56,797 bases of DNA from Auriscalpium vulgare (GCA_019915015.1 JAHBBC010000072.1:1-56797); one strand, 5' to 3'. Numbered from the stretch's first letter, positions 31,620-44,800 are shown. Notes: generated by a model not told the origin, from the letters alone. Translations and numbers: made by a program.

Positions 31620-33896
31620 ATGCCGCCGAAAGTGAGCACTGCTCCAACCGCTCTTTTTCTGCGCCTAATGACACGCTTCCCCCACGCGTTTCCTCACACA
31701 TCGACAGCGTAAAGCGACTGAAGCTGCTCCTGCAGAGACGTCGACTAGGGCGACGCGAAGTTCTGCGCGTTCTGCGAAGATGGACGCGTCTGACGGTGCG
31801 TGTGGGCCCTGGAGTCGTTAGGAGTGATTTGACGAGGGGTCCTGTTGCGCAGCGGTCGCGGCGGTCGCAGCCCCATCACGAAGCTCGAAAAGGTGCGTGC
31901 TGTCTACGCGAGAGCCGGGCTCTCTTGTTCACGCACTAGACTAGCTGGGTGCTTATGCTCTGTTTCTCCAGGACCGCAAAGGCTGCTGCGATCTCTGATG
32001 GCGAGGCCGACGTAAGTGCTACTCATTCACTGCATGGGATTCACCTCATTCTGAGAAGGCTGAGGCACCACCGAAGAAGGCGAAAGTTGCAAAGGCAAGC
32101 ACGGCGAAGGCCAAGGCAACCAAGGCGGCGAAAACGTCTGCAACAAAGTGAGCATTATTTTCTTCCGAGGTTCATCGAATACCCCTCCTTCGCGTGATCT
32201 GCACGCCTCCTATTTTAATTTGCTGCCCGGCTGTCTGACGCGTATATGCGGACACTGGGGGCGCCCAAACACTGATACAAGCCTGCTGACGCACAAAGTC
32301 AGAGCAGCGAGCAACAAGAAGAAGCTGTCTGACTCTGCTGTCGATGGGTGAGCTTTATATGTTATCCTGTGTCTCTCTTCTCATCTCCATCGACCGCATT
32401 CCTTGTCCTCGTCGACTTCGCACCAGGGCCGAAGTCGCTGACGTAAGCATTTCATTATGTTGCTCGTCCGCTCGGCTAAGGCCGCGCATCCGACATTTAG
32501 GAACCCGTCAAACCTATCCAAAAGAGGTATGTCATGCTGTGCGCGTGCGCGCCCGGTTGCTCTGCACCACGTCGTTCGCCCGCCAGCTCGCGTTTCTTCA
32601 CCCCACGAGACGTGTCTTTCTGCTTTTCGGGTGCCGCTTTGCTGGTAGGCGGTGGGCTGTGCTTCTGTGTGCTAGCGGCTCTCTCGCGCGCCCATGCGGC
32701 TGCACAACCTCCTTTGCTGCTCGACCGACGCTAATTTCGACCCCGACGTTGACAGCGATGTCAAGAAGCCCGCCACCAAGACCGACGTAGGGACTTTCTT
32801 CTTCTTTCCCTTTATTACCGCAGACTTGACTAATTGGATTGCCCAGAAACCCGAACCCTATTCTGCTTCTGCGGCAGGCGCGCTGTTCCAAGCGTATGCC
32901 GATCCTGACGAGCCTGCTACCATCGGTGCAGAAGGATTCGAGCGCTTGTGTACCGACGCGGACATACCCCTGGACGGCGCGATACCGCTGCTACTGGCGT
33001 GGCAGCTCGACGCGAAGGAGATGGGCAAGATATCGAAGGAGGACTGGGTGCGAGGGACGGATGCTCTCCAGTTGCGTGGCCTTTCTCTACCTTCGTTCTG
33101 CTTGCTCACCCACCGGCATCAGTGTTTCCTCTCTTGCTATGCTTGCGCTTGCGCTCAGCGACCTGCATGCACTCCTTATCCTCAACGAGCCGTCGCCCGC
33201 ACCTTCAATTACGACTTCTACCCCCGCGAAGAAGAAGAAAGGCTCCGCCGAGGCGCCCGCCAAGACATCCTACAACCGCACGCGGTATCAGCGCTACGCC
33301 GCAGACCCCAACAAGGCGTTCGGCGAACTGTACGCCTTCTGCTTTGTCCTTGCCAAACCAGAGTGCGTGTCCCTTTTACCTTCGGGGATGATGGTATGAA
33401 TTGTGCGCCCGGATTGTGCAGGGGCTCGCGCAACATCGACATGGATACCGCGACAGCGCTCTGGGGTGTAGTGCTGAACCCACGGTATCCGCTAATCACG
33501 GACGTGATCGCCTACATCACCGTGAGTAACATGCCGGCCTGCTGCGTCGGCAGAAGACTGATGAACGTCGCGCGTGCAGGAGGCGGGTACTTACAAGGGC
33601 GTCAACAAAGACTTGTGGAGCATGGTACGTTTCACGGAATCTTCGGGGCAGTGCTGGAAATTTTCTGACTACGTATTCCATCTACTCCCTGTGCAGATGC
33701 TGGAATTCTGCAAGGGTGTCAAGCTGGATCTCTCGGATTACGAGGCAGATGGCGTCAGTGCTCATACATCCTGTCCCTTCTCTGCGCTGATGATCGCATC
33801 GAGCTGCAGGCATGGCCTACGCTAGTCGACGATTTCGTTTCGTGGAAGAAGGCAAAGGATGCGAATGGGACTCCGGCGGAGCCGATGGCCGAATGA
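31620..33896 (+). CDS. DCN1: DCN1-like protein (cullin neddylation, PONY domain)
   Basis: The gene has many short exons. It begins MPPK (31620-31631), then lysine/alanine-rich exons of low complexity (about 31710-32770). The conserved part starts about 32846: YADPDEPATIGAEGFERLC, LLAWQLDAKEMGKISKEDW, then about 33300 PNKAFGELYAFCF, MDTATALWGVVL, EAGTYKGVNKDLWSMMLEF, LDLSDYEADG and AWPTLVDDFVSWKK, ending MAE and stop at 33896. This is the potentiating-neddylation domain, including the C-terminal acidic/aromatic patch that contacts cullin. DCN1 helps Ubc12 attach Nedd8 to cullins. The lysine-rich N-terminal extension replaces the UBA domain of yeast Dcn1. Exact exon borders in the N-terminal part are uncertain. 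It runs tail-to-tail with the P450 gene. Confidence 0.88.
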
Positions 33897-34093
33897 CCAT
33901 GCACTTGATTTGTTCTCTGCCATCCAAACTTCTGCGCCTTCATTCGCGGTATTCTTGAGTCCTGCACGCAAACTTCAATCACCATGACTCCTCATACATC
34001 ACATCGCATGTTTATTACGCAGTATACAATCGGCAGCAATGCCGCTATTGACATCTTCACCACCTCGTCGCAAACCTCATTGGCATTCCGCCT

Positions 34094-36401
34094 CTACGCC
34101 GGCCAGATTCGGAGAGGGAGCTGCGGCACGCCAGGCGCCGACCTTAGCGTTGGCCGCCCGACGATCCGCGTGTACATCAGCACTTCTTCCTGGGGCACGG
34201 CGAGCTCGAAATTGAAACTGCGGACGAAGGTGAAAAGTATGGCTTTCATCCTGTCATCCATCACGACGTCAGCTAACTGCCAGTTCACAGAGCCAGACAG
34301 ATGCGGGAAGAAACGCACTCGACAACGGAGAAGCGAAATCCTATGCACGCATGTGCGCCGGCGATGAAGGTGAGGATGTTGCTGTACACGCTGGGAATTG
34401 CCTGCACGCTCTCGGGTACGTTGTCCCACCGTTCGGGCCTGGGGGATGTCAGATGTGTGCTGCTCGTCTTTGGTCCAATGCGTTGAATGACGCACCTGAA
34501 GTCCTCTGCATCTTCACCCCAAAGCTCCTTCGATCGGTTGATCGCGCGGATCGGGATCAGGAATTTATCACCCTTACGCGCACTGTACGCCCGTCAGCCC
34601 CACTCCTCGCTGGCCGCCTATAATATAACACTGACGCGTATTCAAATCTCCGGTTGCCCTGCCTGTCCACGAATGGCTGCCCGAGCGGAACGACCGTGTC
34701 CTCCGTCGCGATGCGCTCTGTGTTGCCGACGGGCGCGTAGAGCCGCAGGACCTCACGAGCGACGTTGTCGAGGTAGGGGAGCGCGTTGAGCTCGTCCATA
34801 GTCGGCGTCGCGGTGGCGAACGCGCGGACCTCGGCGTTGAGCTTGGCGTGCACGGTTGGGTGTGTATGGAGCGCGACGAGGGTCCACGCTATGGAAGTGC
34901 TGTCGAGATTTGATCAGCATTAGGGGGAAAGATGAAATGGAATGGTTGCGTGCGGCTCACCTGGTTGTCTCGTGTCCGGCGATGAGGAACGTCGGTACCT
35001 CTGAGAAAGGTTGGTCCTTCCTCTGACAAAATTGAAAAATAGAAATGGACTTACGCGCGAGTATGTCTTCATCGCTCATCCTCTGACTGTCCGGTATATC
35101 CGAAGCCATATTCGCCTTGATCAAAAGACTCAGCAGATCGTTGCCCTGGATCTTGCGCTTCTCCACACCGCCCTTCTTGTCGACCTCTGCGCTCGCGAGG
35201 ATCTCGCGCTTCCGCTCCGCGATCAGCTGCCGCCCGAAGACGTTCACGAAAGCCGAGGTCTTCTTTAAGTGGCGCGCGCGCTGTGTTGGCTGCGAGATAC
35301 ACGTTTATCATCGAGAAAAGGGCACATGAACACACGGTGGACCTACGACGAGGCGGAGGGGCGGGATGGCAACCGGCAGGAAGAACGACATCTTGAATGG
35401 GTCGAAGTCGAGCGCGCCGCGCACGCCTTCGCTCAGCTCGTGCGGCTTGTCCATGTGCAGCGCCTGGAACGGGTGATTAAAACCTGCCAGACCGATTATG
35501 TCCAGCGTGAGCTTGTTCATCCAAGCAAATACGTCGATCTCGAGCTTGCCGTCCCGCGCGGGGTGTGTGGGATCTCGGACGTCAGGATGTCGCGCATCTG
35601 AACCAAACGTTGGTATAATGAGAACGAGGCGATGTGAATGGGTACCTCAATAGATTTGTCGATGAAGAGGTTCGTGAAACGGCGGATCTGTGGAAGGCCG
35701 AAAGCAGGGCTCTGTCCACGGGATCGTTCAGAATAGTACCTTTGGTGAATAGGCGTGGGCGTACCATGACTTTGCGCTGGAGGGATCCTTCAGAATGATG
35801 ACATAACATGGCAATCAGGAGAGCTTACCTGCTGCTTGTGCTTGGCACCTGCGGCGAGATTAGAAAATGGCACGTGTGGCAATGGGAGATACGTACCCTC
35901 GACGAAAAGCAATCCTTATCGAGAGCGCATCAGATAGCGCCAGCGTAGTAAAGGCAGAAACCACGCACCTCTCCCTACTATATCTCCCAACACATGTCGT
36001 ACCTCTCCGGGTTTCTCAAATTCGGCGACATGGGTCAGGATATGATTGACTGCCTTTGTGTCCATGACATTGATCTTGGTCACCTAAACTCTCTATCTAT
36101 CAGTTACTCGCTCGAAGTCGTCGGACGTAGAGAAGCTCACGCTGAACCATGACGAATACTTGAAAACGGCCCCGTATTTCGCGACCCACTCTTGCTGTAT
36201 GCGCACCGCGTCCGGCTCCCAGATTTGCCGCTCGTGGCTGCCCGTGAAGAAGTTCTTCCAGGGCGGCCCGGGGAGATCGCGCAGCGGAGAGTTGCGGTAG
36301 GCAATTGTCCAGCGGACGCAATTATACAGGACGTAGGCGAGCAACGGCAAGCATACGGCGACGATGCTCGTCAAGGACGGGTTGAAAAACCAGGAGTCCA
36401 T
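34094..36401 (-). CDS. Cytochrome P450 monooxygenase, one apparent frameshift
   Basis: The start MDSWFFNP is followed by a membrane anchor ([17 protein letters not shown]) and the proline hinge DLPGPPW, so it is an ER-anchored microsomal type. In order: [28 protein letters not shown] (I-helix), EVLR (the ExxR motif), a PERW motif, and the heme loop [13 protein letters not shown] with the cysteine ligand, then a typical C-terminal sheet ending LRIWPA. All hallmark motifs are present, and about a dozen short introns split the gene. In the exon starting at 35597, the first 14 or so codons and the part from [11 protein letters not shown] on are in different frames. One extra C in the CCCC run near 35565 would join them. 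The substrate is unknown. Confidence 0.85.
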
Positions 36402-36759
36402 CCTTGCAGGTTCAATGTAGCGGTGGGGGTTGCAAGGCTGATGCGGCGCAGTTGAAGGTAGGTTGCATATCTTTATCTGCGAACTCAAGGTGCTGCGCAT
36501 TCGAAGTGCCTAATCACGTTATATGAGCTACGTGACGTCCTCACAGTGGCAATTTAGAATTGGGCCTAGAAGGCGAGCGCATAGTTGAGTCCGCAGAGGT
36601 CCGCAGTCTCTGATGATGGCGGAAAGGATTGAAGTCGACTGCTCAGTGGCGGCGACCGCGGCTCTCGCTTTCTCCCGCAGTAAGTTTGCAGTAAGTACTT
36701 ACTTCGAGTTCGCGCCTTGATAGCGTCATGCTTCCAATGTGGCACCCGCCTGACGTCGA
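36402..36759. other. Upstream region of the P450 gene
   Basis: Shared 5' space between the P450 gene (-) and the tandem-exon region (+). Short minus-strand frames at 36566-36916 have no recognisable features. Confidence 0.4.
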
Positions 36760-38560
36760 ATGAATGTCTCCAGCTACATACAGGCAGCTGCGCGATGCGC
36801 TTGCCAATGCTACGTCTTCCAGCACCTGTGGATGGTGCGCGATGACATTTGGCATTTGCGATGGGCGTCCTGTTCCGTGCTCGCCCAGGCCAGTGCGCCT
36901 GAGATGAAAATAACACCGGGCGAATTCAACGAGTCGAGTGAGGGAAAGGCGAAGTCGGACGTCGCCGACTCAGGTACCAGTGTCCGGACCTACCTCGGCC
37001 CAAACAATGAAGCGATGTCTTCCGTTCATGCTCTTAGCGCTCACCATGAACATCAGAATTCCAGCTCGCCGAGGACACAACACTTCGATCTCCTGCAATA
37101 CTCTCCTCAGGTTGGTTTCGAATATCATCGACAATCCCGCCTGACCTCTCAGTCTTTTTCAGTGCCCACTTCGCAATGACGAACAGCTCCGACACCAATC
37201 GGACACCTTCAATGGATGGATTGGTTGACTTAAGTACGCCACAATGCGGTTCACCGTGACTTACACTGACGTTTCTCAGATGGCGATCGCTACACCAATG
37301 AAGGGAGTGCGATGAAAGCTATGTCCGAGACCGTGTCCTGGACCGGAGGGGAAGTTAATGCCATTCAGAATGGCGACACCGAGGTGCATACCTCAGCAGG
37401 TACGTCTGAATCATACCCTATCATCATTTGGACGAGCTCTCATCGATGCTATTCTTTTGAAGCCCGATTCGCCACTGCTGACGACACGACTGAAGTACCC
37501 CGCGCGATTGTGACCAAGGAGTTGGCCGAGCCTGTGTCCACCGGAGGTGGCGAAGCGCCAGTGCCCACCTCCGCAGGTAACTTACGTCCTAACTATATTT
37601 TATCAAACATCATATTGTGTGGGCTTACATCGTACCGTACAGTGCCGGCGAAACGTGCACACTCGCCCAAAGCGGCGCCCGCCGATGGGGTCGTCACCTC
37701 GGACAACCCGACTGGGCCCGACAACACTGAAGCAGTGGCCGTAGGACGACCATCTGCCAGCAAGACTGCGTCTAAGCCTGTGTCCGGAGGCCGAGGGGAA
37801 GACCATGCGATACAGATTGGCGACGCCGAGGTACCCATCTCAGCAGGTACGTTTGAATCATGCCCTGCTACAGTCATTTGGTTGACCTCTCATCGACGCT
37901 TTTCTTCCGAAGCCACCATGAATGGGACTGCCACCTCTGCTATAGAGTCCGACAACGCTGACGACTCAACTGAAGTACCACCCCACGCAATTGCGACCGA
38001 GCCCGTGCCCACCAGAAACGGTGGCGAACCGCAGGTGCCGACGTCAGAAGGCACGTCTTTATTGTATTCTATCAGTCAACATTCTGTTTAGGTTGACATC
38101 GTGGACGTACAGAGATGGTGAGTTTTGAAGAGTCACCTGAAGCGACGCCCGCCGCTGGGGTTGTTGCCTCGGGCAAGCCGGCAGGTACCGACAACACTCG
38201 CACATTGGTCGAAGGACAAGCAGCTGCGAGCAACACTGTGGTCGAGCCTGTGGCAGGAGGGGACAGCCATGTAGGTCAGATGGCCAAGGAGAATCCAGTG
38301 CCAGGCATGTCGCGAATAGGCTCTGTAAATTTTAGTCTGGCTTACAGGATGTTCCTAGTGCTCGAAGGATTCATCGGTCTGGCTGTCCCCTTAACCAGGG
38401 TCCTTTCTAGTACTGAAGGCACAGCCAATGGATCTCATGCCACAAATGCAATTCCAGCAGGTGTGTTTAAAGTCCAACACTTCTCTTTCAGTTACATTGA
38501 TATTATCCAGGACCAAAGCCATTGGACAACTCTCACAAAGACTCTAATGGAGAGACCTTA
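36760..38560 (+). CDS. Tandem exon-intron units of an unrecognised protein, perhaps the 5' part of the next gene
   Basis: Short exons rich in Gly, Thr, Ala and Pro are separated by 50-70 base GT-AG introns. A unit of about 450-470 bp recurs: 37320-37775 and 37775-38250, with a partial third after that. Each holds an exon ending EVHTSAG/EVPISAG before a GTACGT donor, an intron with CTCTCATCGA, an exon ending VPTSAG/VPTSEG, a second intron ending CGTACAG, and an exon with a PADG/PAAG-type stretch. No function is recognised. The series leads into the WW-domain gene on the same strand without a clear end, so the two may be one gene. The start is unknown; 36760 is the first Met of the upstream frame. 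Confidence 0.45.
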
Positions 38561-39289
38561 GCCATGCTGACAATTGGCAAGGTCACTAAAGTTGCTGCAA
38601 TCAATGATAAGCCCTTGTCTGGACAGGACAGACATTCCAGTCAGCAAGTTAATGCAAAGGTGGCCACTTCCACACGTATGTTTCTGTCTGGACTCCTCAA
38701 CATTGTTACTCAAACTTACTTATTTACAAACCAAATGTCTAGTCTGGGAAAAATATAAACATGTCAAACCCAAAGCCCCACCCAAGTAAGCAACTTGGCT
38801 TGGTTTCATTAGTATCAGCAAGGTAACAATATATGCATGGGCCAGGCATCCCAGGACCCAATTTTTGCAGCCCAGGCCCCAATTCTGGAAGCCCACACTA
38901 CAAAAATGGCAGCTTGCAGCCCCTGGGGCCTTAATCTCATCAGGCATGTAACCAGCCTTTGAGAGTTGTACCTCACTCTTATTGTGTCCTTGTAAATTGG
39001 AATGTGAACCTACAGCAATTGTGGGAGGACAGCTACCAGGCAAGTCTTGAGATATCTCACTGGACTCAGCACTAAAAATGTCTTCAGCTCCAACAGAGCC
39101 AAGAGTAAGATTCATTCTATTATTTATCAAGTTAGTGTTTGATTTGGAGATGAAAGCTCCCTCCATCTATGATGTGTCCAGATCAGATTAGCAGGATTCC
39201 AAGAAATGAGTCAGTGACAACCAAATTGAAGTCAGTTTAATCTTGGATCTTATGCCTTATATGTATTCTTCTAACATTGTTGTGCCACT

Positions 39290-41719
39290 GGCAGGAATGG
39301 TTCTTTAGAGCCATTCTCTGTCTTAGGACCTGGCAATTTTGTGCCAGTGCCACCACATAATGGCATTTGGACTTGTTCAATGCACCCTGATGGAACACAA
39401 TATTTTTACTGTGAAAGACAGTTAGAGGTCAATCAAGGTGGGTTACCTTGAATTTTTTATGCTTCATCTTGTCTCACTTTGCTAGAGCAAAACATCTAGC
39501 ACTTATAGGGTAAACCTTTGTAGTTTCATCACTAACCGTGACACTAACCTTTCTATTTCTCTTTCCATCAGAAGGTCTTCACAGATGCTGATATGTCAGA
39601 TGAAGCCATTTCCAATAGCATGCATAAAATTCTGCTAGACTTTGAAAAGATCCTTCAAAGAAGTCAGAATGAACAAGTTTTGATTCATCACAATTGGGAC
39701 CTTGTAATTGAAGTTAACATCTCAAGTGATCAAGATGTAGAGGGCCCTTACTAGCAGGATTAGTGGAATGATGATATAGACATTGAGCTGGGCAAACAAG
39801 CAATTTTGGCACAGTTGGTCCGGCCAAGTCAAAACCCTGAGGTCCAGGTGGATATGCTAGCTGAGCTGCTTCTAGAAGACTTAGAGGGTCAGCCAATAAA
39901 CTCACAGAAAATCAAAAGGTCACCATGGAGGAAGCTTGGAAAATTGTTGGGCAGGCTGTTTGGAAAAACAGCCAAGCAGGACAGATGGGCTCAGTGGCAA
40001 GACTGGCAGCCAGACCAGAAGGGTCAGCTCGAATGGTCCTACTATTGTGTAGACCATCAGACCTGCACTGTATTTTGGTTGCAAGGTCATACAGATGATG
40101 AATTCAAGAGCCTAGCACAACAGTTGCAGGTCATGTCAGAGAGACACCTTTGTATGTTTCATTATACTGTATGCCTTTCCAGCTTCTGATCTAAGTACTG
40201 TAGTGCATCGATTGCAATCTTTATACTGGTGAGCATAACATTAGGTGAATGAATTTTAATTACTGACTTTTAATGAACTTGAACCAAAGACCCATAGGTC
40301 TATGTACCCCCTGTTCTCTAAGGGTGAACCTTTTATCCAGGAAGCATGCACATTATTACTAGATTTTCTGGCATACAATTGCATCAGTGAGTTAACTGCA
40401 GGATAGTTCTTATAAACATTGATAACTCTGATTCTACCTTTTAGAACCATCTAGACCATTTGGACGGCCAACTATGATGCTCAGTCCAGAGGAAACCACT
40501 AGTATTGCCAACCTTGTAAAGATGCAACTTGGTACATGTTTCCAAGCTTTGAGATCCCAGCTGTCAGCCTTGCTAATTCAAATACAATTTTGCAGACTTA
40601 AATATAAGAGGACACATTGGTAGTAAGGAAATGGTTTTCTCAAGCCTAGGTATCTATTACTACTTGCAATGGATCATGCTGCAACTGAATATCTCACCTC
40701 TTTTAGCTGATATGATCAGTGCTTTTGGTTTGTTAATCACCTCCATGTGATGTAGGTTGTCACACTGAATATCTTCTCAGAAAGTTGGAGATTTCACCAT
40801 TTTCTTGGCCACACTGCCAGTGTTCCAGCTCATAAGAAGCGGAAGACAACTCTTATATTCATTTTTTCTTCCCCAATCCTCTTTTTTGCGCCAAATGGAT
40901 ATCTGAAGGAGCTCAACGCGATGTGGGAAGATGGCATCATTGAGCGAGGAGAGTGGAAGGCCTTTGCAGACAAGGTCCAGGCAGATTGGCAAGACATCAA
41001 TCTTCTGGTATGAATCTTCTTGTCTGTTAGTATTTCAGACTGATAGCAGTGTTGTTTGTTAAAGGCCACTGTCCTGCTATCAGTCAATGTTGGCTTCCTT
41101 GCCATCCCAGGTGTGGTCCCCCTGGATGCATCGAGCAAACCAAGTGGCGCCTCAGCAGCTCAAGTGCTTGGTTACCTTTCAGTACTTTTCTGTGCTGGGA
41201 GTATCGTAATGGGCCTTGTGCTCATTCCCTTCAATCGGGGCACCATTGGCTCGGATTGGAAGCCATCTTTCCTGGTGAGTGCATCACATTTCAGGTGGGA
41301 TGTCTTTCTGGTTTAACTGAAGTCATTTAGAGCAAGTATGTCTCCAGAAATGACAGAAGTTCATGGGGTCTAGAGCCTATGGCTGTGGTTTACAGCCTCC
41401 CATTTGTATTTCTTCTGTGGGCGTAAGTGAACTACCTGATTTACTTGACAGGCAGTGCTAATGTTGACTTAGTATGATCACTTTCATAAGTGGCTTGCTT
41501 GCTCGCACTTTCAATCACTCGACTTTGATCCCGCTACTACCCGTAGTTATTATTTGTGTGTTGATTGCAGTGCTCATCCTGTCCAGCATGTTGGCCTGGG
41601 ACACAGGTTCTGGTCCCATCTGGACTTGGTTATCGAGTCTTCCACGGTCCGTGGCCGCGCTCTTCAAACCACGCCAAGTGCGTGCAGGCCGCAAGGGTCC
41701 ATTTGGAAGAAGAAACTGA
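39290..41719 (+). CDS. WW-domain and multi-TM protein, basidiomycete family
   Basis: Exon parts in order: VPPHNGIWTCSMHPDGTQY (WW-like, about 39340-39420), DEAISNSMHKILLDFEKIL then HNWDLVIEV (about 39595-39736), YYCVDHQTCTVFWL (about 40044-40085), an FGRPTMMLSPEETTSIANL exon (about 40455), RKTTLIFIFSSPILFFAPNG with a charged WEDGIIERGEWKAFADKV segment (about 40840-40990), then hydrophobic segments LLSVNVGFLAIPGVVPL, YLSVLFCAGSIVMGLVLIPF, MAVVYSLPFVFLLW and LLPVVIICVLIAVLILS. So an N-terminal cytosolic WW part precedes about four to six membrane helices. Function is unknown. The frame after HNWDLVIEV hits a stop at 39751 unless an intron from about 39737 to 40020 is removed; that junction is in phase. 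CpG is very rare through most of the gene. The upstream start is not resolved. Confidence 0.6.
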
Positions 41720-41840
41720 GTTGATTATGTAGCTTTATCTATAATATGAATCATCTATCGAGTCGCGCAGGCCTGAAGAAAGAACTACCCGGTGACACTT
41801 CAAAGGGAAGTAACTCCTGCCGTCGACTCGCCCACAGCCT

Positions 41841-44800
41841 TCAATGCCCGACACCCACCGCTCGCAAAGAGGTCATCCTCCCCATGACCTCTTTGACCTC
41901 CGCCTCTGCAAACACCGCCGCCTCCTTGGCCACCGTCAACTTCTTCTCCAGCTCGTCGGCCGTCATAGCACGCAGCTGCCCATCCTCAGTCGCCATAAGT
42001 CCCAGCGTGTCAAACTTCTGCAACGTGTTGCCCATGCGCGGCGCGAACCCATGCGGGTCCCACCCGTTATCGTTGAAAGAGAGCACGGCGCGCACGGCAG
42101 CCGTGTTGATGTCGCGGTGCAGCTCCTCGAGCTTCGACAGCTGGACCTCCATCCACCGCGCACGCCGCTCGAGCGCACGCGTCAGCGCAGCGACTTCGTC
42201 CTTCCCGACGCCCTCCTCGCCGTTCTCGTCGAGAAAATCGTCGCCCTTGAGCATGTCGCGGAGGACGCCGTCGAAAGAGGAGCTGTCTTCCCAAGTCGTG
42301 CGCGGTAGAAGACGGAGCAGGTCGGATATGGTCTGCGTCAGGGTCTCCAAGAGCTGTTGGAACGAAGAGACGGCATTGTCGATCGAGCCTGAGGGCATGC
42401 TGTTCGCGAACGAGCCGCCGCCGACAGACAGTGCGGACAGAGCGTGGACAAGAGGCCCGTACTCCAGTGGCATCTTCGCTGCGGGGTTGATTGACTGCAG
42501 GTCGAAGAATGGATTCATGGTGAGATTCATGACCGGGGCCTGAAGTTCGATCTGAGCAAGGAGCTCGGAAATGTGGGTCGCCTCTGGGATGGCCCTCTCA
42601 ACAGACTGACCACGCGAGCTCGTAGAGCTGCTGTCAAAGACGCTGCCGCCAGTCCTCTCGGCGGAAGGTTGCGGAGCGTCGGACGCTGCGGCAGAATTGA
42701 GGAAAGACGGGGACTCCGCAGGAGACTCGTTGTCCTTCGGGATCTTGATTGGCTTCGTGACAGGGCGATTCTTCTTCGGCATCTTTGAGAGCAACGGACC
42801 CTGGCTTATCTGCTCAGGGGAGGGGACGATGGGAGAAGCAGAGGCCTTTGCGGAGGGAGTCTGACGGCCGATGACCTTGCGGGGAGAAGCAGGCGCGTCC
42901 GTCGCGACAACCTTCTGGGCAGCAAGCTTGGGGATGGCAAGCGTGTTCGGCCCCTTCTGCCGTTTCGCGACCTCCTCTTTGACCACCCTTTCCGCCTCTG
43001 CCAGGCTCTTCGCGGTTTTCTCAAAGTCCGCCTTCGCCTTGGCGAGCTTCTCCAGCTCCCTCCTCGCCAGTTCCTCTTTCTCCCTGACAGCCTGCCGCTC
43101 TTTCTCGCGCGCGAGCTGCTCCCTCTCCTCCCTCTCCCTCTCCTCCTTCTCCTTCTCCTGCTTCGCTTTCTCCACAGCCTTCTTCTCTGCGCGCTCCTTG
43201 TCCTTCTCCGCCTTGCGCCGTGACCGCTCTGCCGCACGTTCCTCAGCGGCAGCCTTCTTTGCGGCCTTCTTCACGGCTCTGTCATCGACCCCCTCACCGG
43301 CCTGCTCGGGAGCCTGCTCGGACGTAGCGGTAGTGGGCGCCTGTGGAGGCTGCGCCGTCAGCGCGGGGAAATCGGAGGACGAGAGCAGGGGGGATGGAGA
43401 CCGCGCCGGACCCGGCGAGCGCATGCGGGGCGCTGTGCGACGAGGACGACGAGTAGCAAGAGACAAAAGAAAGAGACGGTGTGTCAGCATCCAACCGACG
43501 AAGGAGCACACCGGAATAAAGTGAATGGAAAGGACAAGGGAGGGTACATGAGAGTTCGTCATAGTCATCCAAGTTCGAGCGCCACAGGCCGGGAGAACGC
43601 GATGGGACCGGGTCGACTGCCATCACTGACGACGATAGAAGGTGCGCCCTGGCAAGGCACGGCGCTCGGTACTTGGTACTCTGAACTGGGACGCCTCCCT
43701 TGGGACGATGAAGGGGTTGTACTCACCGTTCGAAGCCATATCCCCGTTGCTGCCCATAGCATTCTGCGGACTCGACGACAGCCCCGGCGGCGGGAACGCC
43801 AGACCAGGCGGGTGGCCATACGACTGCTGGGCCTGCGAGTAGCCAACGAGGGCAGCCTGGTTGTTCTGGAATCGCGCATCGGTGGGCATCGGTGAGGCGA
43901 AGCTGGCGGACATGATCGCGGGGTCGGCGAAGGGCTGCTGATTCGCGGTGTACCTGTACTGCCCTGCGTGCTCTTGATCTGAACGTCGATACATGACATA
44001 GCATTATGATGCGGAAAACGACGGCATACACATGGGGGAGGGAAAGCGGTTCGACAGTCAACATGCATAACGTGACATTTCATACGAAGAGGGATCTCAT
44101 ACCAGCTAGAGGCACAGGGTTCACCCTCGAGACATTCTGCCGCTGGTCCCGGCTAGACTGAATGAAGTCGCGGAGGGCGGCTTCGCTGACGACGCTACTT
44201 TGCTCGAAGGGCTGGAACCGTCCCGGCGGCGCTAAATGGCTGTAACTCTGTACTTGGGCCTGCGCGTGAGGGACCAGCGGCGAGCTCGTCGCAGACGTAT
44301 TGTGGAACGAGGAATGTGGGTACGCAGACCATTGAGAGGAAGGTGACGCGAGCTCGTTACCGAACATAGCGGTTTGACCCGCACTATCACTGGGACTCAG
44401 TGGCGACGATGCGATGAGCGGACTTGATGTCGAGCTCAGATTGCCCGGGCCACCTTGTCGCCCACCGCGGGCGAAGCCGAAACGGGACATCCTGCGAGAC
44501 GGATCGTCGTCCAGGCCCGTCCGTCTCCCAGTGGTCGCTGACTCGGAATCGCCGCTCTCGCCGAATGGATTAAATGATCCGGTATACGACAGCGAGGGTG
44601 AGGGCGCTGGCGAGTTGCGTATGGCCAGCGGGTCGTATATGGATCGTGCGGGATTGTGAGGGTACGCAAGGCCAGGTGGCCCCAGTACAGGGTTAGGGGA
44701 AGAAAGGGCGGGGCTACGAAGGCCCGGGAAGGCGTCGACAAACGAACCGTGGAACGGCGTAAGCGCATCGGGCACGCCCAAGTCCGGTGAGTTCAGATCC

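Noticed and set aside
38893..38912. CACTACAAAAATGGC resembling a CACTA transposon end
   Set aside because: No inverted partner was found nearby and the word may be chance in AT-rich DNA.
41746..42543. 265-codon plus-strand frame opposite the NOT4 C-terminus
   Set aside because: Antisense shadow; the minus strand carries the family-like helical C-terminus.
42871..43524. 217-codon plus-strand frame opposite NOT4
   Set aside because: Serine/phenylalanine-rich translation is the antisense of the Lys/Glu coiled coil of NOT4.
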